Positions 1 to 11,662 of a DNA stretch of 60,000 nucleotides are shown here, one piece after another; within the stretch, counting starts at the first letter, position 1; the number at the start of each line of letters is the position of its first letter. The position numbers and the translations under genes were made by a program. Below the pieces are notes generated by a model. It ran no database searches. It saw only the letters and a list, made by a program, of their open reading frames with translations, and had not been told where the DNA came from. Source of the DNA: Membranipora membranacea. Taxonomy: Eukaryota; Bryozoa; Gymnolaemata; Cheilostomatida; Membraniporidae. The stretch spans positions 10,728,001 to 10,788,000 of the forward strand of contig OU612068.1 of assembly GCA_914767715.1 (NCBI GenBank), in the 5' to 3' direction.

Positions 1-720
1 CTAATATTTTATATGAGATATAGGGACGTCGTTGCGAACCTAAAAACAGAGTTTCAAGCGTTTCTAAGCCAGTAAACAATTCTGCCCAATTATTGGCTAA
101 TTTCCTCAGGACCGTACCTATCGATGTTTGTCAATTTCTATCAAAATACCTCGATAGAATACGCATCGTCACAGGGAGCTAATATTTCATATGAGATATA
201 GGGACGTCTTTGCGAACCTCAAAACAGAGTTTCAAGCGTATCTAAGCCAGTAAAGAATTCTGCCCAATTATTGGCTAATTTCCCCAGGACCGTACCTATA
301 GATTTTTGTCAATTTCTATCAAAATACCTCGATAGAATACACATCGTCACAGGGAGCTAATATTTTATATGAGACATAGGGACGTCATTGCGAACCTCAA
401 AACAGAGTTTCAAGGGTTTCTAAACCAGTAAAGAATTCTGCCCAGTTATTGGCTAATTTCCCCAGGACCGTACCTATCGCTTTTTGTCAATTTCTATCAA
501 AATACCTCGATAGAATACGCATCGTCACAGGGAGCTAATAGTTTATATGGGATATAGGGACGTCATTGCGAACCTCAAAACAGAGTTACAAGGGTTTTTA
601 AACCAGTAAAGAATTCTGCCCAATTATTGGCTAATTTCCCCAGGACCGTACCTATCGATTTTTGTCAATTTCTATCAAAATACCTCGATAGAATACGCAT
701 CGTCACAGGGAGCTAATAGT
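1..720 (+). repeat. 4-monomer block, copy 1 (offset 1602 bp)
   Basis: Four consecutive units share rare variants in the same order with the block at 1603-2322: cctcagg with cgatgtttg, then gtctttgcg, then gagacatagg with cgcttttt, then tagtttatatggg. The offset, 1602, is exactly nine monomers. Homology stops where unit 5 differs (ttacaagcg here, caaagtttcaagcattt there). The first part of this block also reappears near 5670, with the rare cgatgtttg at 5791. Confidence 0.85.
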
Positions 721-1602
721 TTATATGGGATATAGGGACGTCGTTGCGAACCTCAAAACAGAGTTACAAGCGTTTTTAAGCCAGTAAAGAATTCTGCCCA
801 ATTATTGGCTAATTTCCCCAGGACCGTACCTATCGAATTTTGTCAATTTCTATCAAAATACCTCGATAGAATACGCATCGTCACAGGGAGCTAATATTTC
901 ATATGAGATATAGGGACGTCGTTGCGAACCTCAAAACAGAGCTACAAGGGTTTTTAAACCAGTAAAGAATTCTGCCCAATTATTGGCTAATTTCCCCAGC
1001 ACCGTACCTATAGATTTTTGTCAATTTCTATCAAAATACCTCGATAGAATACACATCGTCACAGGGAGCTAATATTTTATATGAGACATAGGGACGTCAT
1101 TGCGAACCTCAAAACAGAGTTTCAAGGGTTTCTAAACCAGTAAAGAATTCTGCCCAGTTATTGGCTAATTTCCCCAGGACCGTACCTATCGCTTTTTGTC
1201 AATTTCTATCAAAATACCTCGATAGAATACGCATCGTCACAGGGAGCTAATAGTTTATATGAGATATAGGGACATCGTTGCGAACCTCAAAACAGAGTTT
1301 CAAGCGTTTCTAAGCCAGTAAAGAATTCTGCCCAATTATTGGCTAATTCCCCCAGGACCGTACCTATCGATTATTGTCAATTTCTATCAAAATACCTCGA
1401 TAGAATACGCATCGTCACAGGGAGCTAATATTTTATATGAGATATAGGGACGTCATTGCGAACCTCAAAACAGAGTTTCAAGGGTTTCTAAGCCAGTAAA
1501 GAATTCTGCCCAATTATTGGCTAATTTCCCCAGGACCGTACCTATCAAATTTTGTCAATTTCTATCAAAATACCTCGATAGAATACGCATCGTCACAGGG
1601 AG

Positions 1603-2322
1603 CTAATATTTTATATGAGATATAGGGACGTCGTTGCGAACCTCAAAACAGAGTTTCAAGCGTTTCTAAGCCAGTAAACAATTCTGCCCAATTATTGGCT
1701 AATTTCCTCAGGACCGTACCTATCGATGTTTGTCAATTTCTATCAAAATACCTCGATAGAATACGCATCGTCACAGGGAGCTAATATTTCATATGAGATA
1801 TAGGGACGTCTTTGCGAACCTCAAAACAGAGTTTCAAGCGTACCTAAGCCAGTAAAGAATTCTGCCCAATTATTGGCTAATTTCCCCAGCACCGTACCTA
1901 TAGATTTTTGTCAATTTCTATCAAAATACCTCGATAGAATACACATCGTCACAGGGAGCTAATATTTTATATGAGACATAGGGACGTCATTGCGAACCTC
2001 AAAACAGAGTTTCAAGGGTTTCTAAACCAGTAAAGAATTCTGCCCAGTTATTGGCTAATTTCCCCAGGACCGTACCTATCGCTTTTTGTCAATTTCTATC
2101 AAAATACCTCGATAGAATACGCATCGTCACAGGGAGCTAATAGTTTATATGGGATATAGGGACGTCATTGCGAACCTCAAAACAGAGTTACAAGGGTTTT
2201 TAAACCAGTAAAGAATTCTGCCCAATTATTGGCTAATTTCCCCAGGACCGTACCTATCGATTTTTGTCAATTTCTATCAAAATACCTCGATAGAATACGC
2301 ATCGTCACAGGGAGCTAATAGT
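1603..2322 (+). repeat. 4-monomer block, copy 2 (offset 1602 bp)
   Basis: This is the partner of the block at 1-720, with the same variant order. Small differences are present: gtacctaagcc here against gtatctaagcc, and agcaccgtacc against aggaccgtacc. The copies are therefore old enough to have diverged slightly or to have been partly converted by neighbours. Confidence 0.85.
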
Positions 2323-3937
2323 TTATATGGGATATAGGGACGTCATTGCGAACCTCAAAACAAAGTTTCAAGCATTTCTAAGCCAGTAAAGAATTCTGCC
2401 CAATTATTGGCTAATTTCTATCGATTTTTGTCAATTTCTATCAAAATACCTCGATAGAATACGCATCGTCACAGGGAGCTAAGATTTTACATGAGATATA
2501 GGGACGTCCTTGCGAACCTCAAAACAGAGTTTCAAGCGTATCTAAGCCAGTGAAGAATTCTGCCCAATTATTGGCTAATTTCCCCAGGACCGTACCGATC
2601 GATTTTTGTCAATTTATATCAAAATACCTCGATAGAATACGCATCGTCACAGGGAGCTAATATTTTATATGAGATATAGGGACGTCGTTGCGAACCTCAA
2701 AACAGAGTTACAAGGGTTTTTAAACCAGTAAAGAATTCTGCCCAATTATTGGCTAATTTCCCCAGCACCGTACCTATCGAATTTTGTCAATTTCTATCAA
2801 AATACCTCGATAGAATACGCATCGTCACAGGGAGCTAATATTTAATATGAGATATAGGGACGCCGTTGCGAACCTCAAAACAGAGTTTCAAGCGTTTCTA
2901 AGTCAGTAAACAATTCTGCCCAATTATTGGCTAATTTCCCAAGGACCGTACCTATCGATTTTTGTCAATTTCTATCAAAATACCTCGATAGAATACGCAT
3001 TGTCACAGGGAGCTAATATTTTATATGAGATATAGGGACGTCGTTGCGAACCTTAAAACAGAGTTACAAGGGTTTCTGAACCAGTAAAGAATTCTGCCCA
3101 ATTATTGGCTAATTTCCCCAGGACTGTACCTATCGATTTTTGTCAATTTCTATCAAAATACCTCGATAGAATACGCATCGTCACAGGGAGCTAATATTTT
3201 ATATGAGATATAGGGACGTCGTTGCGAACCTCAAAACAGAGTTACAAGGGTTTCTAAACCAGTACAGAATTCTGCCCAATTATTGGCTAATTTCCCCAGG
3301 ACCGTACCTATCGATTTTTGTCAATTTCTATCAAAATACCTCTATAGAATACACATCGTCACAGGGAGCTAATAGTTTATATTAGATATTGGGACGTCGT
3401 TGCTAACCTCAAAACAGAGTTACAAGCGTTTTTAAGCCAGTAAAGAATTCTGCCCAATTATTGGCTAATTTCCCCAGGACCGTACCTATCGATTTTTGTC
3501 AATTTCTATCAAAATACCTCGATAGAATACGCATCGTCACAGGGAGCTAATATTTTATATGAGATATAGGGACGTCGTTGCGAACCTCAAAACAGAGTTT
3601 CAAGCGTTTCTAAGCCAGTAAAGAATTCTGCCCAATTATTGGCTAATTTCCAAAGGACCGTACCTATCGATTTTTGTCAATTTCTATCAAAATACCTCGA
3701 TAGAATACGCATTGTCACAGGGAGCTAATATTTTATATGAGATATAGGGACGTCGTTGCGAACCTCAAAACAGAGTTTCAAGGGTTTCTAAGCCAGTAAA
3801 GAATTCTGCCCAATTATTGGCTAATTTCCCCAGTTCCGTACCTATCAATTTTTGTCAACTTCTATCAAAATACCTCGATAGAATACGCATCGTCACAGGG
3901 AGCTAATATTTTATATGAGATATAGGGACGTCGTTGC
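2172..3937 (+). repeat. 1766-bp ten-monomer tandem duplication, copy 1
   Basis: This is a ten-monomer unit, 1766 bp long instead of 1780 because one monomer lacks 14 bp at 2418/2419. Ordered rare markers are shared with the next 1766 bp: caaagtttcaagcattt, the 14-bp deletion, gctaagattttacatg, accgatcgattt with tcaatttatatc, gacgccgttgcg, agtacagaattc, cctctatagaatacac, and tttatattag. The two copies abut, so this is a direct tandem duplication. The agtacag change removes a common stop, which is the only reason a 60-codon open frame appears at 3203-3385. Confidence 0.92.
2363..2480 (+). repeat. 14-bp-deleted satellite monomer (first copy)
   Basis: Between ggctaatttc (ending 2418) and tatcgattttt (from 2419) the usual cccaggaccgtacc is missing, giving a 164-bp unit. 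Only one base of microhomology (c) is visible at the junction. The same unit recurs exactly 1766 bp downstream at 4184/4185. I saw it nowhere else in the window, so it is a private tag of this duplication. Coordinates bracket the region around the deletion. Confidence 0.9.
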
Positions 3938-5703
3938 GAACCTCAAAACAGAGTTACAAGGGTTTTTAAACCAGTAAAGAATTCTGCCCAATTATTGGCT
4001 AATTTCCCCAGGACCGTACCTATCGATTTTTGTCAATTTCTATCAAAATACCTCGATAGAATACGCATCGTCACAGGGAGCTAATAGTTTATATGGGATA
4101 TAGGGACGTCATTGCGAACCTCAAAACAAAGTTTCAAGCATTTCTAAGCCAGTAAAGAATTCTGCCCAATTATTGGCTAATTTCTATCGATTTTTGTCAA
4201 TTTCTATCAAAATACCTCGATAGAATACGCATCGTCACAGGGAGCTAAGATTTTACATGAGATATAGGGACGTCGTTGCGAACCTCAAAACAGAGTTTCA
4301 AGCGTATCTAAGCCAGTGAAGAATTCTGCCCAATTATTGGCTAATTTCCCCAGGACCGTACCGATCGATTTTTGTCAATTTATATCAAAATACCTCGATA
4401 GAATACGCATCGTCACAGGGAGCTAATATTTTATATGAGATATAGGGACGTCGTTGCGAACCTCAAAACAGAGTTACAAGGGTTTTTAAACCAGTAAAGA
4501 ATTCTGCCCAATTATTGGCTAATTTCCCCAGCACCGTACCTATCGAATTTTGTCAATTTCTATCAAAATACCTCGATAGAATACGCATCGTCACAGGGAG
4601 CTAATATTTAATATGAGATATAGGGACGCCGTTGCGAACCTCAAAACAGAGTTTCAAGCGTTTCTAAGTCAGTAAACAATTCTGCCCAATTATTGGCTAA
4701 TTTCCCAAGGACCGTACCTATCGATTTTTGTCAATTTCTATCAAAATACCTCGATAGAATACGCATTGTCACAGGGAGCTAATATTTTATATGAGATATA
4801 GGGACGTCGTTGCGAACCTTTAAACAGAGTTTCAAGGGTTTCTGAACCAGTAAAGAATTCTGCCCAATTATTGGCTAATTTCCCCAGGACTGTACCTATC
4901 GATTTTTGTCAATTTCTATCAAAATACCTCGATAGAATACGCATCGTCACAGGGAGCTAATATTTTATATGAGATATAGGGACGTCGTTGCGAACCTCAA
5001 AACAGAGTTACAAGGGTTTCTAAACCAGTACAGAATTCTGCCCAATTATTGGCTAATTTCCCCAGGACCGTACCTATCGATTTTTGTCAATTTCTATCAA
5101 AATACCTCTATAGAATACACATCGTCACAGGGAGCTAATAGTTTATATTAGATATAGGGACGTCGTTGCTAACCTCAAAACAGAGTTACAAGCGTTTTTA
5201 AGCCAGTAAAGAATTCTGCCCAATTATTGGCTAATTTCCCCAGGACCGTACCTATCGATTTTTGTCAATTTCTATCAAAATACCTCGATAGAATACGCAT
5301 CGTCACAGGGAGCTAATATTTTATATGAGATATAGGGACGTCGTTGCGAACCTCAAAACAGAGTTTCAAGCGTTTCTAAGCCAGTAAAGAATTCTGCCCA
5401 ATTATTGGCTAATTTCCAAAGGACCGTACCTATCGATTTTTGTCAATTTCTATCAAAATACCTCGATAGAATACGCATTGTCACAGGGAGCTAATATTTT
5501 ATATGAGATATAGGGACGTCGTTGCGAACCTCAAAACAGAGTTTCAAGGGTTTCTAAGCCAGTAAAGAATTCTGCCCAATTATTGGCTAATTTCCCCAGT
5601 ACCGTACCTATCAAATTTTGTCAATTTCTATCAAAATACCTCGATAGAATACGCATCGTCACAGGGAGCTAATATTTTATATGAGATATAGGGACGTCGT
5701 TGC
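3938..5703 (+). repeat. 1766-bp ten-monomer tandem duplication, copy 2
   Basis: This copy follows copy 1 directly with the same ten monomers in the same order, including the 14-bp deletion (junction 4184/4185). The copies differ at a few positions: gtcctt (2505 region) against gtcgtt, agttccgtacc against agtaccgtacc, and cttaaaacagagttac against ctttaaacagagtttc. The second accidental 60-codon frame, at 4969-5151, is identical to the first. Confidence 0.92.
4129..4246 (+). repeat. 14-bp-deleted satellite monomer (second copy)
   Basis: This is the duplicate of the shortened unit at 2418, with the junction at 4184/4185 and the same flanking variants (caaagtttcaagcattt before it, gctaagattttacatg after it). 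Confidence 0.9.
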
Positions 5704-8700
5704 GAACCTCAAAACAGAGTTTCAAGCGTTTCTAAGCCAGTAAAGAATTCTGCCCAATTATTGGCTAATTTCCTCAGGACCGTACCTATCGATGTTTGTC
5801 AATTTCTATCAAAATACCTCGATAGAATACGCATCGTCAAAGGGAGCTAATATTTCATATGAGATATAGGGACGTCGTTGCGAACCTCAAAACAGAGTTT
5901 CAAGCGTATCTAAGCCAGTAAAGAATTCTGCCCAATTATTGGCTAATTTCCCCAGCACCGTACCTATAGATTTTTGTCAATTTCTATCAAAATACCTCGA
6001 TAGAATACACATCGTCACAGGGAGCTAATATTTTATATGAGACATAGGGACGTCATTGCGAACCTCAAAACAGAGTTTCAAGGGTTTCTAAACCAGTAAA
6101 GTACTCTGCCCAGTTATTGGCTAATTTCCCCAGGACCGTACCTATCGCTTTTTGTCAATTTCTATCAAAATACCTCGATAGAATACGCATCGTCACAGGC
6201 AGCTAATAGTTTATATGAGATATAGGGACGTCGTTGCGAACCTCAAAACAGAGTTACAAGCGTTTCTGAGCCAGTAAAGAATTCTGCCCAATTATTGGCT
6301 AATTTCCCCAGGACCGTACCTATCGAATTTTGTCAATTTCTATCAAAATACCTCGATAGATTACGCATCTTCACAGGGAGCTAAGATTTTACATGAGATA
6401 TAGGGACGTCGTTGCGAACCTCAAAACAGAGTTTCAAGCGTTTCTAAGCCAGTAAAGAATTCTGCCCAATTATTGGCTAATTTCCCCAGGACCGTACCTA
6501 TCGACTATTGTCAATTTGTATCAAAATACCTCGATAGAATACGCATCGTCACAGGGAGCTAATATTTTAGATGAGATATAGGGACGTCATTGCGAATTTC
6601 AAAACAGAGTTTCAAACGTTTCTAAGCTAGTAAAGAATTCTGCCCAATTATTGGCTATTTTCCCCAGGACCGTACCTATCGATTTTTATCGATTTCTTGC
6701 AAAATACCTAGATCAAATACGCATCGTCACAGGGAGCTAATATTTTATATGAGATATCGGGACGTCATTGCGAACCTCAAAACAAAGTTTCAAGCGTTTC
6801 TAAGCCAGTAAAGAATTCTGCCCAATTATTGGCTAATTTCTTCAGGACCGTACCTATCGATTTTTGTCAATTTCTATCAAAATACCTCGCTAGAATACGC
6901 ATCGTCACAGGGAGCTAAGATTTTACATGAGATATAGGGACGTCGTTGCGAACCTCAAAACAGAGTTTCAAGCGTATCTAAGCCAGTAAAGAATTCTGCC
7001 CAATTATTGGCTAATTTCCCCAGGACCGTCCCTATCGATTTTTGTCAATTTCTATTAAAATACCTCGCTAGAATACGCATCGTCACAGGGAGCTAATATT
7101 TTAGATGAGATATAGGGACGTCATTGCGAACCTCAAAACAGATTTTCAAACGTTTCTAAGCTAGTAAAGAATTCTGCCCAATTATTGGCTATTTTCCCAA
7201 GGACTGTACCTATCGATTTTTGTCGATTTCTTGCAAAATGCCTAGATCAAAAACGCATCGTCACAGGGAGCTACTATTTTAGATGAGATATGGGGACGTC
7301 ATTGCGAACTTCAAAACAGATTTTCAAACGTTTCTAAGCTAGTAAAGAATTCTGCCCAATTATTGGCTATTTTCCCAAGGACTGTACCTATCGATTTTTG
7401 TCGATTTCTTGCAAAATACCTAGATCAAAAACGCATCGTCACAGGGAGCTAATATTTTAGATGAGATATCGGGACGTCATTGCGAACCTCAAAACAAAGT
7501 TTCAAGCGTTTCTAAGCCAGTAAAGAATTCTGCCCAATTATTGGCTAATTTCTTCAGGACCGTACCTATCGATTTTTGTCAATTTCAATCAATATACCTC
7601 GATAGAATACGCATCGTCACAGGGAGCTAAGATTTTACATGAGATATAGGGACGTCGTTGCGAACCTCAAAACAGAGTTTCAAGCGTATCTAAGCCAGTA
7701 AAGAATTCTGCCCAATTATTGGCTAATTTCCCCAGGACTGTCCCTATCAATTTTTGTCAATTTCTATCAAAATACCTCGCTAGAATACGCATCGTCACAG
7801 GAAGCTAAGATTTTACATGAGATATAGGGACGTCGTTGCGAACCTCAAAACAGAGTTTCAAGCGTATCTAAGCCTGTAAAGAATTCTGTCTAATTATTGG
7901 CTAATTTCCCCAGGACCGTACCTATCGATTTTTGTCGATTTCTTGCAAAATACCTAGATCAAAAACGCATCGTCACAGGGAGCTACTATTTTAGATGAGA
8001 TATGGGGACGTCATTGCGAACTTCAAAACAGATTTTCAAACGTTTCTAAGCTAGTAAAGAATTCTGCCCAATTATTGGCTCTTTTCCCCAGGACTGTACC
8101 TATCGATTTTTTGTCGATTTCTTGCAAAATACCTAGATCAAAAACGCATCGCCACAGGGAGCTAATATTTTAGATAAGATATAGGGACGTCATTGCGAAC
8201 CTCAAAACAGAGTTTCAAGCGTTTCTAAGCTAGTAAAGAATTCTGCCCAATTATTGGCTAATTTCCCCAGGACCGTACCTATCGATTTTTGTCGATTTCT
8301 TGCAAAATACCTAGATCAAAAAACGCATCGTCACAGGGAGCTAATATTTTAGATGAGATATAGGGACGTCATTGCAAACTTCAAACACAGTTTCAAACGT
8401 TTCTAAGCTAGTAAAGAATTCTGCCCAATTATTGGCTATTTTCCCCAGGACCGTACCTATCGATTTTTGTCGATTTCTTGCAAAATACCTAGATCAAAAA
8501 CGAATCGTCACAGTGAGCTAATATTTTAGATGAGATATAGGGACGTCATTGCGAACCTCAAACAGAGTTTCAAGCGTTTCTAAGCAAGTAAAGAATTCTG
8601 CCCAATTATTGGCTATTTTCCCCAGGACCGTACCTATCGATATTTATCGATTTCTTGCAAAATACCTAGATAGAAAACGCATCATTACAGGGAGCTAATA

Positions 8701-8872
8701 TTATAGATGAGATATAGAGACGTCATTGGGAACCTCAAAACAGAGTTATAAGCGTTTCTAAGCTAGTAAAGAATTCTGTCTAATTATTGGCTATTTTCCC
8801 CAGGACCGTACCTATCGATTTTTGTCGATTTCTTGCAAAATACCTAGATCAAAAACGCATCGTCACAGTGAG

Positions 8873-9050
8873 CTAATATTTTAGATGAGATATAGGGACG
8901 TCATTGCGAACCTCAAAACAGAGTTTCAAGCGTTTCTAAGCTAGTAAAGAATTCTGCCCAATTATTGGCTAATTTCCCCAGGACCGTACCTATCGATTTT
9001 TGTCGATTTCTTGCAAAATACCTAGATCAAAAACGCATCGTCACAGGGAG
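8873..9050 (+). repeat. Representative satellite monomer (178 bp)
   Basis: This is a typical B-group unit for reference. It carries GACGTC at 8897-8902, GAATTC at 8949-8954, the odd palindrome ccaat-t-attgg at 8958-8968, and ATCGAT at 8992-8997. The half after ATCGAT holds a short internal echo (cgattttt then cgatttc), so part of the unit may descend from a shorter repeat. A- and T-tracts in caaaacagagtttcaagcgttt and again in gattttt…gatttc…caaaat are spaced about 9-10 bp, which could give intrinsic curvature. It contains 8 CpGs. Its length, 59 codons plus 1 base, shifts reading frame in every copy. Confidence 0.93.
8958..8968. other. Conserved 11-bp odd palindrome (ccaat-t-attgg), example copy
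   Basis: ccaat and attgg are perfect reverse complements around one t. In A-type and some C-type units a second overlapping dyad exists, aatta…taatt around ttggc. The motif is kept in nearly every monomer. A few units break it (ctgccaaatt, caatcattgg, ccctattattgg). Known from other systems: centromeric satellites lacking CENP-B boxes are often rich in short dyads. A role here is inference. Confidence 0.7.
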
Positions 9051-11662
9051 CTAATATTTTAGATGAGATATAGGGACGTCATTGCGAACTTCAAAACAGA
9101 GTTTCAAACGTTTCGAAGCTAGTAAAGAATTCTGCCCAATTATTGGCTATTTTCCCCAGGACCGTACCTATCGATTTTTATCGATTTCTTGCAAAATACC
9201 TAGATCAAATACGCATCGTCACAGGGAGCAAATATTTTAGATGAGATATAGGGACGTCATTGCGGACCTCAAAACAGAGTTTCAAGCGTTTCTAAGCTAA
9301 TAAAGAATTCTGCCCAATTATTGGCTAATTTCCCCAGGACCGTACCTATCGATTATTGTCAATTTCTATTAAAATACCTCGATAGAATACGCATCGTCAC
9401 AGGGAGCTAATATTTTATATGAGATATCGGGACGTCATCGCGAACCTCAAAACAATTTCAAGCGTATCTAAGCCAGTAAAGAATTCTGCCCAATTATTGG
9501 CTAATTTCCCCAGGACCGTTCCTATCGATTTTTGTCAATTTCTATCAAAATACCTCGCTAGAATACGCATCGTCACAGGAAGCTAAGATTTTACATGAGA
9601 CATAGGGACGTCGTTGCGAACCTCAACACAGAGTATCAAGTGTATCTAAGCCAGTAAAGAATTCTGTCCAATTATTGGCTAATTTCCCCAGGACCGTACC
9701 TATCGATTTTTGTCGATTTCTTGCAAAACACCTAGATCAAAAACGCATCGTCACAGGGAGCTAATATTTTAGATGAGATATAGGGACGTCATTGCGAACC
9801 TCAAAACAGAGTTTCAAGCGTTTCTAAGCTAGTAAAGAATTCTGCCCAATTATTGGCTATTTTCCCCAAGACCGTACCTATCGATTTTTATCGATTTCTT
9901 GCAAAATACCTAGATAGAAAACGCATCGTTACAGGGAGCTAATATTTTAGATGAGATATAGAGACGCCATTGCGAACCTCAGAACAGAGTTTCAAGCATT
10001 TCTAAGCTAGTAAAGAATTCTGCCCAATTATTGGCTAATTTCCCCAGGACCGTACCTCTCGATTTTTATCGATTTCTTGCAAAATACCTAGATAGAAAAC
10101 GCATCGTTACAGAGAGCTAATATTTTAGATGAGATATAGAGACGTCATTACGAACCTCAAAACAGAGTTTCAAGCGTTTCTAAGCTAGTAAAGAACTCTG
10201 CCCAATTATTGGCTAATTTCCCCAAGACCGTACCTGTCGATTATTGTCAATTTCTATCAAAATACCTCGCTAGAATACGCATCGTCACAGGGAGCTAATA
10301 TTTTATATGAGATATCGGGACGTCATTGCAAACCTCAAAACAAAGTATCAAGCGTTTCTAAGCCAGTACAGAATTCTGCCCAATTATTGGCTAATTTCCC
10401 CAGGACCGTACCTATCGATTTTTGTCGATTTCTTGCAAAACACCTAGATCAAAAACGCATCGTCACAGGGAGCTAATATTTTAGATGAGATATAGAGACG
10501 TCATTACGAACCTCAAAACAGAGTTTCAAACATTTCTAAACTAGTAAAGAATTCTGCCCAATTATTGGCTATTTTCCCCAGGACCGTACCTATCGATTTT
10601 TATCGATTTCTTGCAAAATACCTAGATAGAAAACGCATCGTTACAGGGAGCTAATATTTTAGATGAGATATAGGGACGTCATTGCGAACCTCAAAACAGA
10701 GTTTCAAGCGGTTCTAAGCTAGTAAAGAATTCTGCCCAATTATTGGCTATTTTCCCCAGGACCGTACCTATCGATTTTGATCGATTTCTTGCAAAATACC
10801 TAGATAGAAAACGCATCGTTACAGGGAGCTAATATTTTAGATGAGATATAGAGACGCCATTGCGAACCTCAAAACAGAGTTTCAAGCATTTCTAAGCTAG
10901 TAAAGAATTCTGCCCAATTATTGGCTATTTTCCCCAAGACCGTACCTATCGGTTTTTGTCAATTCCTTGCAAAATACCTAGATCAAAAACGCATCGTCAC
11001 AGTGAGCTAATATTTTAGATGAGATATAGGGACGTCATTGCGAACCTCAAAACAGAGTTTCAAGCGTTTCTAAGCTAGTAAAGAATTCTGCCCAATTATT
11101 GGCTATTTTCCCAAGGACCGTACCTATCGATTTTTATCGATTTCTTGCAAAATACCTAGATCAAATACGCATCTTCACAGGGAGCAAATATTTTAGATGA
11201 GATATAGGGACGTCATTGCGAACCTCAAAACAAAGTTTCAAGCGTTTCTAAGCCAGTAAAGAATTCTGCCCAATTATTGGCTAATTTCTTCAGGACCGTA
11301 CCTATCGATTTTTGTCCATTTCTATCAAAATACCTCGATAGAATACGCATCGTCACAGGGAGCTAAGATTTTACATGAGATATAGGGACGTCGTTGCGAA
11401 CCTCAAAACAGAGTTTCAAGCGTATCTAAGCCAGTAAAGAATTCTGCCCAATCATTGGCTAATTTCCCCAGGACCGTACCGATCGATTTTTGTCAATTTC
11501 TATCAAAATACCTCGATAGAATACGCATCGTCACAGGGAGCTAATATTTTATATGAGATATAGGGACGTCGTTGCGAACCTCGAAACAGAGTTACAAGCG
11601 TTTCTAAGCCAGTAAAGAATTCTGCCCAATTATTGGCTAATTTCCCCAGGACCGTACCTATC

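Larger units (their letters stand above)
1..6557 (+). repeat. A-type monomer domain
   Basis: Nearly every unit here has the A-diagnostic bases: gtcaatttctatc, cctcgatagaatacg, aagccag or aaaccag, and very often gacgtcgttgcg and ggctaatttcc. No unit has the tcgatttcttgc/cctagat signature until about 6558. A-specific sub-variants (gttacaaggg, tatatggg, cctatagattt, agcaccgtacc, cctatcgcttttt) recur in blocks and mark internal duplications. There is no other feature in this stretch. Confidence 0.85.
6558..11200 (+). repeat. Mixed A and B/C domain
   Basis: The first unit with the tcgatttcttgc/cctagat signature begins about 6558. From here A units (6738, 6916, 7628, 9400, 9590 regions) are interleaved with runs of B and C units. 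Some units are chimeric: for example, the one near 7450 begins with B-type ttttagatgagatatcggg and ends as A. Switching inside a unit points to exchange between the two families. Nothing other than satellite is present. Confidence 0.8.
6760..11448 (+). repeat. Ancestral-like block P (shorter partner of 14.8-24.3 kb)
   Basis: This block aligns in order with 14763-24256 through rare markers: ccgtccctatcg with tctattaaaa (7053 and 15056), gagctactatttt (7983 and 17410), cgattttttgtcg (8104 region and 17530 region), cctcaaacagag (8556 and 17984), gtttcgaagc (9111 and 19073), caaaacaatttc (9451 and 19945), ttacagagagc (10109 and 20781), caaagtatc (10343 and 21015), tcggtttttgtcaatt (10951 and 23759) and gcatcttcac (11171 and 23979). 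The offset rises from 8003 to 12808 in whole-monomer steps. Confidence 0.85.

Noticed and set aside
3203-3385. 60-codon open frame, repeated identically at 4969-5151
   Set aside because: It lies wholly within satellite monomers and exists because agtacag replaces the usual agtaaag stop in one duplicated unit. There is no ribosome-binding or promoter context and no recognisable domain.
8897-8902. CRE/ATF-like site (GACGTCAT) in each monomer
   Set aside because: It matches 7 of 8 bases of the CRE palindrome, but the t before it is always g, and there is no promoter or gene for it to regulate. Not supported as a regulatory site.
8958-8968. CCAAT box promoter element
   Set aside because: The ccaat here is part of a palindrome repeated in hundreds of satellite units, with no associated TATA or gene.
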